This document shows positions 30,804-38,305 of a stretch of 38,305 bases of DNA, piece after piece. This DNA comes from a virus. Made by a program: the position numbers and the translations under genes. The notes beneath the pieces were generated by a model. That model saw nothing but the letters and a program-made list of their open reading frames with translations, was not told where the DNA came from and did not search any database. Each line of letters opens with the position of its first letter. Positions within the stretch are counted from its first letter, which is position 1. The stretch is taken from IMG/VR virus record IMGVR_UViG_3300023094_000023, positions 1 to 38,305 of that record; one strand, given 5' to 3'.

Positions 30804-32707
30804 TGGCAAACAGCGACTATCAGAACATCGGTGCAGGCAGCTTCGCCACCTTCGTGAAAACGGACGTGGCCTACGAGCAGTTGGACACCGCAATCGAATA
30901 CACCGACTTCAACTTCGCCACGTTCGACGCAATCAAGGTGGGCATGGCCGCGTTGTGGGACGACGAGATTTGCCGCGTCGAGACTGTCGGCGTGCGCGCC
31001 TTCACGCTCAAGCGCGGCTGTGCCGACACGCTGCCTGCACGTCACCTGCCCGGCACGATCATCTGGCTGCTGAACCTCGGCACTGTCGGGACCGACCGCA
31101 AAGAGCGCAGCGCGGACGAGACGGTGGCCGTGAAGATTTCACCGTTCACTATCGGCGGCGGCAACCTCCCCATCGGCGTCGTGGCCCCGGACGAGGTGAC
31201 GTTCAACTGGCGCTACTTCCGCCCGTACAACGCGGCGTACCTGTTCGCCAATGCAGCGCGCTGGTACTTGGGCGCTACGCTCAACTCGACGACTGGCGGC
31301 GTGAACCTGACGTGGCGTGACCGCAATCGCGTCATGCAGGCCGACCAGCTTCTCGGCCAAGACGACGCCACCATGACCCCGGAGGTCGGCACCACCTACA
31401 CGATGCGCCTGCATGACGCTGGCGGCGCGCTGCTGCGCGAGGAACCCGGCATCATCGGCAACGCCTTCCTCTACCAGTACGGCAAAGCGCTGCACGATGT
31501 CGGCAATCCCGGCACGCCGGTCAACGCGACCGTCACGTTCTACAGCGAGCGGCAGGGTATGGAGTCGATGCAGGGCTACGCGGTGCCGGTGACGATCCAG
31601 CCGGGCGGCGCGCTGCCTTCCGTGTGGCAGCAGTTCGATCAACGCGGCATGGCCTCGCCATACATTATGAACGTCAAGCGCGGCCTGCCACCATCGACGC
31701 TGACGCAGGACTACCTGCTCGCGTTCGGCGTGCGCCCGGCTGACCGCATGAGCGACACGTACAACATGTACCGCCACTGGATCGAGACGGTGGACACTGG
31801 TGAAGACGACGGCAACGGCGATCCGATCTACGACTACGTGCATCACCACGACCTGATCGGCTCGAAGCCATACACGCCTTGGGTCAGTCTGGAGTTCCGC
31901 TTGCCCGAACTGGAGCAGATCGTCAACGTGCGTTCGTCCTCGCTGTACGACGGCGTGCGCATCAGTCAGGATTTGGTCGGCAACTACGCGCTGATCGACG
32001 ACGAGTTGGTCATCATCATCGCAATCCCCGGCGACGGCACGATCAAGATTTTCCGAGGCATGGGTGACACCATCCCGGCAGTCCACATCGCCGGTAGCCG
32101 CATGTTCATCTTCGACGAGACGTGCGTGATCGACCCTACGCTGCGTGGCGGCGGCAGCTACGACTACCGACTGCAACCCGGCGTGTACGGCCCAGCGGTG
32201 GACGTGGACACGCTGCCGTCGCTGCCGATCAATCCGAACGCTCGCGGCTACCGGCCATACAACGTCGGCCAGTTGCAGGTGAACGGTCGGCCGTGGTTCG
32301 AGGAAGCGCAGGCCATCAACGGCGCACCGCTGCAAATCCTGTGGGCGTGGCGCAACCGCATCACGCAATCGAGCACGCCGGTCGATCACACTTATCCGTC
32401 CATCGATCCTGAACCCGGCACGACGGCCCGCGTGATCTTCTACTACGAGACGCCGCCCGCCAGTGAAGGCAGCAACCCGGTGCAGCACAACCTGCGCGTG
32501 GTGAACGTGAACCCGGTGGCCGGTCAAGACGGCTCGTTCCAGTACACCTACGCGATGGCACTGACTGACGGCGAGATCGCAGGCCAAGCACTCGGCCAGT
32601 GCGGCACCATCGTCATCTACTGCCGCATCGACTGCGTGCGCGAGAACTACATTTCGTTCCAGCGCTACGTCATCCCTGTCCGTGTCCCATCCTACCCTTG
32701 CACCTGA
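30803..32707 (+). CDS. Tail protein with two copies of a repeated module (paralogue A)
   Basis: The 634-residue protein starts MANSDY and contains the same module twice, about 347 residues apart. Landmarks in copy 1: KRGCADTLPARH (70-81), FRPYN (139-143), LTWRDRNR (169-176), a TTYTMRLHD strand and a MQGYAVPV ending. In copy 2: FRGMGDTIPAVH (417-428), YRPYN (483-487), LWAWRNR (514-520) and FQRYVIPV ending. The W-x-x-R-x-R part resembles the fibronectin-like domain found in several phage tail proteins. The next gene is a paralogue. Probably a beta-rich structural component of the tip or side fibres. No catalytic signature is visible. TAATG overlap with the hub gene implies coupling. Confidence 0.75.
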   Translation: MANSDYQNIGAGSFATFVKTDVAYEQLDTAIEYTDFNFATFDAIKVGMAALWDDEICRVETVGVRAFTLKRGCADTLPARHLPGTIIWLLNLGTVGTDRKERSADETVAVKISPFTIGGGNLPIGVVAPDEVTFNWRYFRPYNAAYLFANAARWYLGATLNSTTGGVNLTWRDRNRVMQADQLLGQDDATMTPEVGTTYTMRLHDAGGALLREEPGIIGNAFLYQYGKALHDVGNPGTPVNATVTFYSERQGMESMQGYAVPVTIQPGGALPSVWQQFDQRGMASPYIMNVKRGLPPSTLTQDYLLAFGVRPADRMSDTYNMYRHWIETVDTGEDDGNGDPIYDYVHHHDLIGSKPYTPWVSLEFRLPELEQIVNVRSSSLYDGVRISQDLVGNYALIDDELVIIIAIPGDGTIKIFRGMGDTIPAVHIAGSRMFIFDETCVIDPTLRGGGSYDYRLQPGVYGPAVDVDTLPSLPINPNARGYRPYNVGQLQVNGRPWFEEAQAINGAPLQILWAWRNRITQSSTPVDHTYPSIDPEPGTTARVIFYYETPPASEGSNPVQHNLRVVNVNPVAGQDGSFQYTYAMALTDGEIAGQALGQCGTIVIYCRIDCVRENYISFQRYVIPVRVPSYPCT

Positions 32708-32708
32708 T

Positions 32709-35147
32709 ATGGCAAATAGCGATTACAAAGCCCCCTCCAATGTCCGCGCCGGTCACTTCACGCCGCTCGCGGAACTCGCCGCTGCCATCGACTACCTCGA
32801 TCACAGCATCCCGCTGGGCCGCACGAACTTCCCTACCGCTGATTCGTTAGAGGTCGGCATGGCGTGCTTGTGCGAAGACGAGTTCATGGCGCTGACCGCG
32901 ATCACGCCGAGCGGCATTACCGTCAAGCGCGGCACCGCCGACACCGTGCCAGCGAAGCATCCGAAGGACGCGCTGATCTGGTTCTTCGACGCGCCGCTGG
33001 TGTCGTCGGACGCGAAGGAGTACAGCGCGGGCGAGACGACGAGCGTGAAGTATTCCCCCTACACTATCGGCGGCGGCGCGTTCCCGTACCAGCAGTCGCC
33101 GGTTGACGAGGTGACGTTCAACTACCGCTTCTTCCGCCCGTACCCGCCCGGCCAGATGCGCGCCAACGGTGATCGCTGGTGGATCGAGCACGTCATCACG
33201 ACGGACGCGCCGAACCTGAAGCTGACGTTCGCGCACCGCTCGCGCATCATCGAAGCCGATCAACTCGTAGACCATGACGTGACGAACATCGGGCCTGAAG
33301 CTGGCACCACATACACGGCCCGCATCTACGACGCGGCCGGTGTGCTGAAGGCGACGTACAGCGGGATCATGTCCGTGCTGCGTGACCGCTACGGCAAACT
33401 GATCGCGCCGAACTGGACGTACACATGGCGGCAGGCGATGACGGACCTCGGCTTCGACAACCCGACCGAAGAGGAACAACTGGTGCCGGGCGTGATGACG
33501 TTCGTGTCTACCCGCGACGGCTTCGACTCGTGGCAGGGATACACGCTGCCGTTCAAGATCGACATTCAGGGCAAGTTCATCAAGGTCGCGCAGCTTGCCG
33601 AAATGGCGGCGCAGCAGCCTGACCCTATCGCTGATCCCGGCACGCCGCCAATCGGTTTGACCGTGGGCCAGTACGGCGAAATGGTGGCGCAGAATCCGTC
33701 GCCGCTGGACGATGATGTCGTGTCGTCGGCCGCGCTGTATGTCGGTCAGGTGGCGCAGGGTGCGGCGTCGGAGACGAACTTCTACACGTCAATGAACCGC
33801 AACCTGTTCTCGGCACCCTATGCGTTCACGGCGGCGCTGGGCTTCACCGGCTCGCACACGGTCGTGACCGTGGCGGCGCGGCCGAGCGACAGGCTGGTGG
33901 ACAGCTACGACTTGTGGACGCGCTACGACTGGCCCGCTGGCACTGGCAACCTGCTGCCGTACAGCGAGGTGGACGAACCTGACTGGACGCCGTGGGCCAC
34001 ACTGCTCGCAACCGTCGCGCAGTTGGACAACAGGATCGAGTTCGACAAGACCTCGTTCGTTGATGGCGTTGCGCTGTCGTCCGTGGAGCCGGGCCAGATC
34101 GCAATGATCGACGCCGAAATGATCCGTGTGGATTCCATCGACGCTACCGGCATCAACTTCTCGCGTGGCTGCTATGACACCGTACCGGCCAAGCACAACA
34201 AGGGCGCACGCATCTGGTTCTTCGGCGCGCAGTTCGGCATCGACCGTGCAGACTACCCGGAGAAGATCGTCGCCAAGGTCTTGAATGGTGCCTTGCAGGT
34301 GAAAATGCGGCCGAGTGTCTACGGACCCCCACTGAACCTGCTGGACGTGCCTACGGATCGAATTGAGACGTTGAACCGCCCTGACCGTCCATACCCTCCG
34401 GGTCAGGTGATGGCGAACGACAAGCGCTGGTTCAGCGGCGCAGTGGTGCAGGCCGACACGCCGGTCAACATCACATGGGTCCACCGTCATCGCACCGACC
34501 AAGGCGCGCAGGTGATCGACCACCTCGCACCAGACCAAGGCGCGGAGACGGAGCAGAAGTATCGCCTGACCATCAGCATCACGATCACGCCGAAGGCCGC
34601 AGGCGCGAAGCCGTACATCGTCATCATCCGCCGCGAGATCGTGGACGGCACTAGCTGGACGTACACCTACGAAATGGCGAAGCAGGATGGCTACCGTGCC
34701 GGTTCGCTGCTGGGCGTGTGTGGCCGCGTCACGGTTGGTCTGGTGCTGGAGGCGATCCGCTATGACTTGGTGTCGTGGCAGAACTACGTGATCCCGCTGG
34801 GCCTGCCTTCGTACACCTGCCCGCCCGGCCAGCCGCCCGGTGGTGGTCAGCTTCCTCCGAACACTGGCGGCGGCAATGGCGACACTGGCGGTGAAACACC
34901 GGGCGGTCAAACGCCGGGCGGCGATAATACCGGCGATGGGCCGAAAGACCCTATCGACAATGGCGGTGGTGGCGGTGATAACGGCACCGGCCCGCCGAAG
35001 CCACCGGAGCTTCCGCCCGACTGGCCGGACCCCGTTGATCCACCGGACCCGGACCCGAATGATCCGAATCCAAATCTGGCGGCGCACTGGGACTTGAACT
35101 GGGATCGTCACTGGGACGCCTACAACAAAGACAACACAGGGAACTAA
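32709..35147 (+). CDS. Tail protein with two copies of the same module and a Gly/Pro-rich C-terminus (paralogue B)
   Basis: The 812-residue protein also starts MANSDY and repeats the module of the previous gene. Copy 1 landmarks: KRGTADTVPAKH (73-84), FRPYPPG (142-148), HRSR (176-179), WQGYTLPF. Copy 2: SRGCYDTVPAKH (485-496), RPYPPG (560-565), WVHRHR (590-595), WQNYVIPL. Between the copies is a segment with two similar short repeats (VAQLAEMAAQQPDP, VGQYGEMVAQNPSP). After about residue 705 comes a Gly/Pro/Asp-rich linker, then AAHWDLNWDRHWDAYN at the end. The ATG is two bases after the preceding stop with no ribosome-binding site, so reinitiation is likely. Linker plus Trp-rich tip suggests attachment of a further appendage protein. 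Confidence 0.75.
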   Translation: MANSDYKAPSNVRAGHFTPLAELAAAIDYLDHSIPLGRTNFPTADSLEVGMACLCEDEFMALTAITPSGITVKRGTADTVPAKHPKDALIWFFDAPLVSSDAKEYSAGETTSVKYSPYTIGGGAFPYQQSPVDEVTFNYRFFRPYPPGQMRANGDRWWIEHVITTDAPNLKLTFAHRSRIIEADQLVDHDVTNIGPEAGTTYTARIYDAAGVLKATYSGIMSVLRDRYGKLIAPNWTYTWRQAMTDLGFDNPTEEEQLVPGVMTFVSTRDGFDSWQGYTLPFKIDIQGKFIKVAQLAEMAAQQPDPIADPGTPPIGLTVGQYGEMVAQNPSPLDDDVVSSAALYVGQVAQGAASETNFYTSMNRNLFSAPYAFTAALGFTGSHTVVTVAARPSDRLVDSYDLWTRYDWPAGTGNLLPYSEVDEPDWTPWATLLATVAQLDNRIEFDKTSFVDGVALSSVEPGQIAMIDAEMIRVDSIDATGINFSRGCYDTVPAKHNKGARIWFFGAQFGIDRADYPEKIVAKVLNGALQVKMRPSVYGPPLNLLDVPTDRIETLNRPDRPYPPGQVMANDKRWFSGAVVQADTPVNITWVHRHRTDQGAQVIDHLAPDQGAETEQKYRLTISITITPKAAGAKPYIVIIRREIVDGTSWTYTYEMAKQDGYRAGSLLGVCGRVTVGLVLEAIRYDLVSWQNYVIPLGLPSYTCPPGQPPGGGQLPPNTGGGNGDTGGETPGGQTPGGDNTGDGPKDPIDNGGGGGDNGTGPPKPPELPPDWPDPVDPPDPDPNDPNPNLAAHWDLNWDRHWDAYNKDNTGN

Positions 35148-35148
35148 A

Positions 35149-35883
35149 ATGTCACGACACGAATCAGCACGATGGAAGATCAGCTACGGTTGGCTGCGCG
35201 GTGAAGACTGGTGGGGCGATCCGGTCAGCAACAACTTCGTGCTCATGGATATTCTGCTGCACCCTTGGGCCGTCAGCATGAACGAGAACACGCCACCGGC
35301 CGCGCTCGCCATCGGCGCGCAGTACATCATCGGCCCGAACCCGGTTGGCGGCTGGGCCGGTCATCCGCTCGAACTCGCGGTGTATAGCGAGAACGGCTGG
35401 GTGTTCTGCAAGCCGCTGGTGAAGGGTGTGCGCGTCGGCTGCGAGTCGCCCGCTGGCTGGTACTACTGGGACGGCGACGAGTGGGTGGGCGAGGACAAGA
35501 ATGCAGCCGCGCCGCCCGCCGCCGAGGGTCAGTTCTACGACGTGATTATGTGGGTCGGCTTCGCGGCCGAACCGCTCGAAGAGATCGGCGGCATCCCGCT
35601 GCCCGAAGACATGACGTGGCCGAAGGACGCGCTCGACTCGGTGGGCCGCAGCAAGACCGCGCCGGACATCGACGTGGTGATCTCCGTAATGCGAAACTTC
35701 ACGGAGCAGGTTGGTACAATCACGTTCACGCCCGGCTCCACCATCGCTACGTTCGTTGTGACAGCAGACCGCGTGTTCGCAAAGGGGCAGACGATCTCCT
35801 TCCAAACGCCGGTCAACATGCCTGAGTTCTTCGCTTCATACGGCGCGACGGTGCGACTCGTTCTTAACCGCACAGGAGGTTGA
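35149..35883 (+). CDS. DUF2793-domain tail appendage protein
   Basis: The 244-residue protein matches DUF2793, common in tail fibre and appendage proteins. Family-like features: VLMDILLHPWAVSMNENTPPAAL, then GAQYIIGPNPVGGWAGHPLELAVY and NGWVFCKPL in residues about 30-90. The C-terminal segment VGTITFTPGSTIATFVVTADRVFAKGQTISFQ is also typical of such proteins. AGGGA lies six bases before the ATG. It probably links or decorates the fibre, perhaps holding the two lectin-like proteins encoded next; no enzymatic motif is present. Confidence 0.75.
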   Translation: MSRHESARWKISYGWLRGEDWWGDPVSNNFVLMDILLHPWAVSMNENTPPAALAIGAQYIIGPNPVGGWAGHPLELAVYSENGWVFCKPLVKGVRVGCESPAGWYYWDGDEWVGEDKNAAAPPAAEGQFYDVIMWVGFAAEPLEEIGGIPLPEDMTWPKDALDSVGRSKTAPDIDVVISVMRNFTEQVGTITFTPGSTIATFVVTADRVFAKGQTISFQTPVNMPEFFASYGATVRLVLNRTGG

Positions 35884-35884
35884 T

Positions 35885-36880
35885 GTGATTTTTATTGACG
35901 GCTTTGAAGGCTTCAGCGGTCCCGGCAATCCGGCCGCACTGTTGCAGCGCGCCGAGTACGTCGCCACCGGCACGCTGTCGTCGGTTGGCGGTCGCTCGTC
36001 GTTCACCGGCAGTGCGGCGCTCGCGGGCGGCAAGGTGTCGGTGACGCGCACCTTCCCTTGGGTGACGCCGAAGTTTTCGTGCGGCCTCGCCCACCAGTTC
36101 AGCGCACGCGGCTCGGTGATGTGGGTCAAGATCGGCACCTCGTACATCACGCTTTGGATGAACGAAGAGAACGGCCTGCCGATGCTCAACGAGAACGCTG
36201 GTGGCGCACTGCCGACCATCACGCGCTGGTACTACTACGAGCTTCTGCTGAACCGCGACAACGACACCTGCGAACTGTGGATCAACAACAAGCTGGATCA
36301 GTCGATCCCGTTGCCCGCAGGTGCCGACGCCGCGACCACCATCGACGTGTCTATCGGCTACCGCGATCCAGCGCTGTACCGCCCGGCCGGGTTCCCGGTC
36401 TACGCCGACAACGGCAACCGCTACATGGACGACTTCTACGCACGCGACAACGACCGCATCGGCCCGGTGATCGTGACCACGCGCTTTCCGTCACACGACG
36501 AGAACGTGGAGTGGTTCGCGGCATCGCCAACCGGCACGCACTCGGCCAGCCTGTCGCTGCATCCGCCGAAGCCGCTGGACAACTACGTGGCGTCCGACGA
36601 GATCGGCAAAGAGGATCGCTTCACGTCCGGCGTGCTGCTGCCGAACGAAAACGAGATTCTGGCAACCGGCATGCTCGTGATGGCGCGCAAGGCCGACACG
36701 CTCAACGCAAAGCTGGGCGTGTTCATGGGCGGTAACGCTGGAGCAATTGCAGCGCGCTCCGCGAAGCTGACCGTGGACAACAACTGGAAGACGCAGTACG
36801 CGGCCTTCGACAAAAACGGTGGCGACACCAAGGCGGGAGTCGAAGCCTCCCAATTCGGAATCAACGTAGCAACTCCATAA
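35885..36880 (+). CDS. Lectin-like (concanavalin/LamG-fold-like) tail appendage protein
   Basis: The 331-residue protein starts FIDGFEGF and then shows a jelly-roll pattern: GSAAL (42-46), TRTFP (54-58), GLAH (67-70), WYYYELLLNR (115-124), LWINNKLD (131-138) and YMDDFYARD near 185-193. The WYYYE..LNR and L.IN pair is typical of LamG/concanavalin-like strands in phage appendages, which often bind surface sugars. A second beta-rich domain fills residues about 200-331 (ending ASQFGINVATP). The start is GTG at 35885, set by AGGAGG five bases upstream, one of the strongest ribosome-binding sites here; an ATG two bases earlier runs straight into a stop. The next gene is a paralogue with an inserted domain. 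Sugar binding is inferred. Confidence 0.72.
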   Translation: MIFIDGFEGFSGPGNPAALLQRAEYVATGTLSSVGGRSSFTGSAALAGGKVSVTRTFPWVTPKFSCGLAHQFSARGSVMWVKIGTSYITLWMNEENGLPMLNENAGGALPTITRWYYYELLLNRDNDTCELWINNKLDQSIPLPAGADAATTIDVSIGYRDPALYRPAGFPVYADNGNRYMDDFYARDNDRIGPVIVTTRFPSHDENVEWFAASPTGTHSASLSLHPPKPLDNYVASDEIGKEDRFTSGVLLPNENEILATGMLVMARKADTLNAKLGVFMGGNAGAIAARSAKLTVDNNWKTQYAAFDKNGGDTKAGVEASQFGINVATP

Positions 36881-36891
36881 GGAAGAAAAGC

Positions 36892-38305
36892 ATGTCCATT
36901 AAATTCATTGATGGCTTCGACCAGTATCAAGGCCAAGCCGCGCAACAACTCCTGTCCTCGCTGTCGTCGGCTGGCTACTCGGTATCGTCGGGCCTCGCAA
37001 TGAACGATGGCCGCAAAGAAGGCAGCTACGCGCTTGAACTGCTCGTGGCTACCGGCGTTGCTGGCAAGTCGTGGTCCGTCCGCACGAACAACGCGGGCAA
37101 CGGCCTGCTCGCCGCCGAGGCGTCCACCACCGGCCACTACATCGCAGTCGGTCGTGGCGGCAAGGCCGTGTACAGCGACGACAGCCTGACGTGGCTCCCG
37201 CTTATCATGGGTGTCTCCAGCGACCTGAACGACGTGAAGAACTTCGGCAATACGTGGATCGCCATCGGCGCGGCATCGGTCATCACGCGCTCGACGGACG
37301 GCCGCAACTTCGCACGCCGCACGCCGCCGACCAACGGCGTGATCCTGTACGCGATTGAAACGGACGGCCTCGGCAACTGGCTGATCGTCGGCGCGAACGG
37401 CGCGAACTCGGTGGTGTGGAAGTCGAACGATGACGGCCTGACGTGGCAACCCGTTGACCTGACGAGCCTCGGCAATGTTCCCGCAGCGCTGTGCGTGCGC
37501 CGCAAGAACGGCGTGTGGATTGTCGGCCTCGCCAACGGCAGCTATCTGGTCACGCCTGATCTGCTGGCGTGGTCGATGAACGCTGGCCTCGGCACCTTCT
37601 CGGTCTTGTCCCTCGACGCCGACAACAACGGCCTGTGGTATGCCGTCACCGCGAACGTCGGTAGCACGCGCACGCTCCTGCGCTCGACAAACAACGGTGC
37701 GACGTGGCAGGACTCCGGGATCAACGTAGCCATCGGCGCATACGACACGATCCGCTGGGCAGATGGCCGCTGGATTCTGGTCGGCATGCCTTCTGGCTCT
37801 GCGTCGGCCGTGACGAACATCGGCGTGTCGGACGACGGCCTGCTGTGGGAGATCGTGACCGTGAACGGCGCGAGTGTGCGCATCCGCGATGTGTCGCCAG
37901 TGCCAGCGCCGCGCAGCGGCTGGATCGCTGTCGGTGACAACGGCGTCGGCACCAGCGCTACCACGTCACCCGCGATCCTGATGTCGCTGGCCCCGGCCAC
38001 CACCGTGCAGCGCACCTTCCCGGCACCTGTCGAGGTGGTGGAGTTCACGGTCGGCTTCGCCCACATGTCGAACACACGCGGCAAGATTCTGTCCATCGCT
38101 GGCGTGGTCGATATGGACTGGCCGTCGTTCATCACGATGGGCGGCGTCAACGGCGGCGCGATCCCGGCGCGCAATGTCTGGTACTACTACGAGGTGACGA
38201 TCAACCGCACCGCCAAGACCGCGACCCTCCACATCAACGACACGCTCGACATCACCTGCCCGATCAGCAACGAAGCGGCGGCGCGCACCAGCTACGACTT
38301 CCAGT
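36892..38305 (+). CDS. Lectin-like tail appendage protein with inserted beta-propeller (partial, cut by window end)
   Basis: At least 471 residues are encoded, open through the window end. It begins KFIDGFDQYQ and has GSYAL (44-48) like its neighbour, but RTFP appears only at 374-377 instead of 55-58, then GFAH (388-391), WYYYEVTINR (430-439) and LHINDTLD (446-453). The interposed 320 residues are a beta-propeller: Asp-box-like turns at about 95, 134, 178, 221, 265 and 313 (e.g. SNDDGLTW, STNNGATW), each preceded by a W-[IL]-x-VG-type strand. Asp-box propellers occur in sialidases and surface-binding proteins; no catalytic residues are evident. AAGGAAG precedes the ATG. It is the last gene in view and a likely host-recognition protein. 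Confidence 0.8.
   Translation, partial: MSIKFIDGFDQYQGQAAQQLLSSLSSAGYSVSSGLAMNDGRKEGSYALELLVATGVAGKSWSVRTNNAGNGLLAAEASTTGHYIAVGRGGKAVYSDDSLTWLPLIMGVSSDLNDVKNFGNTWIAIGAASVITRSTDGRNFARRTPPTNGVILYAIETDGLGNWLIVGANGANSVVWKSNDDGLTWQPVDLTSLGNVPAALCVRRKNGVWIVGLANGSYLVTPDLLAWSMNAGLGTFSVLSLDADNNGLWYAVTANVGSTRTLLRSTNNGATWQDSGINVAIGAYDTIRWADGRWILVGMPSGSASAVTNIGVSDDGLLWEIVTVNGASVRIRDVSPVPAPRSGWIAVGDNGVGTSATTSPAILMSLAPATTVQRTFPAPVEVVEFTVGFAHMSNTRGKILSIAGVVDMDWPSFITMGGVNGGAIPARNVWYYYEVTINRTAKTATLHINDTLDITCPISNEAAARTSYDFQ

Noticed and set aside
1-38305. Integrase, attachment sites, tRNA genes, CRISPR arrays, insertion sequences, anti-CRISPR or defence genes
   Set aside because: No protein with integrase or transposase motifs, no cloverleaf-like stretch and no regularly spaced repeats were seen by reading. 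The Cas4-like nuclease has no CRISPR context.

Overview
The window is a contiguous piece of a tailed double-stranded DNA phage (or a prophage of the same type) with a long non-contractile tail. The DNA is GC-rich, and every gene but two reads rightward in a tightly overlapped series (ATGA, TAATG and TTGA junctions). No integrase, tRNA, rRNA, insertion sequence or CRISPR array is visible. The gene set combines a primase-helicase on the opposite strand, a DUF2800 Cas4-like nuclease, an Enc34-type single-stranded DNA-binding protein, a DNA polymerase with proofreading exonuclease, a VRR-NUC nuclease, an SNF2-type helicase and a GpA-type terminase. From memory of those genomes, this resembles the Chi/Enc34/BcepNazgul-like siphoviruses (Casjensviridae). 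That placement is inferred, and the host cannot be named beyond a likely GC-rich proteobacterium.

Layout. Positions 1-378 carry no gene. They hold a rightward terminator, an AT-rich repeat-bearing stretch that could be a replication origin, and a leftward terminator. A leftward pair follows: a Cro/YdaS-like regulator (2957-3250) and the primase-helicase (379-2952). A short divergent control region (3251-3368) has a good rightward sigma70-type promoter and a candidate operator. The rightward replication/recombination block (3369-10292) encodes two small proteins, the Cas4-like nuclease, SSB, polymerase, VRR-NUC and helicase. It ends at a hairpin terminator that is also the leader of a small helix-turn-helix gene.

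Packaging and head genes (10364-18960) follow the phage lambda order: small terminase, large terminase, gpW, portal, S49 protease with an in-frame nested scaffold gene, gpD-like decoration protein, gpE-like capsid protein, then two genes at the FI and FII positions. The tail genes (18941-26377) keep that order: gpZ-like, gpU-position, tail tube, a G/GT-type chaperone pair made by a -1 frameshift on A AAA AAG, and a 1571-residue tape measure protein.

Beyond the tape measure the order stops matching lambda. The tail tip contains a protein with a PA14-like N-terminal domain, a BR0599-family protein, two small proteins and a hub protein. Next come two adjacent paralogues that together carry four copies of one repeated module, then a DUF2793 protein. 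The last two genes are lectin-like paralogues; the second, cut off by the window end, carries an inserted beta-propeller. These last genes are the likeliest host-recognition parts.

No wholly new defence or enzymatic system is evident. The most interesting features are the propeller inserted into a lectin-like fold, the four-copy tail module, the recurrent acidic C-termini ending in leucine on replication, packaging and head proteins, and the hairpin leader of the small helix-turn-helix gene. Lysis genes and the end of the appendage region lie outside the window.
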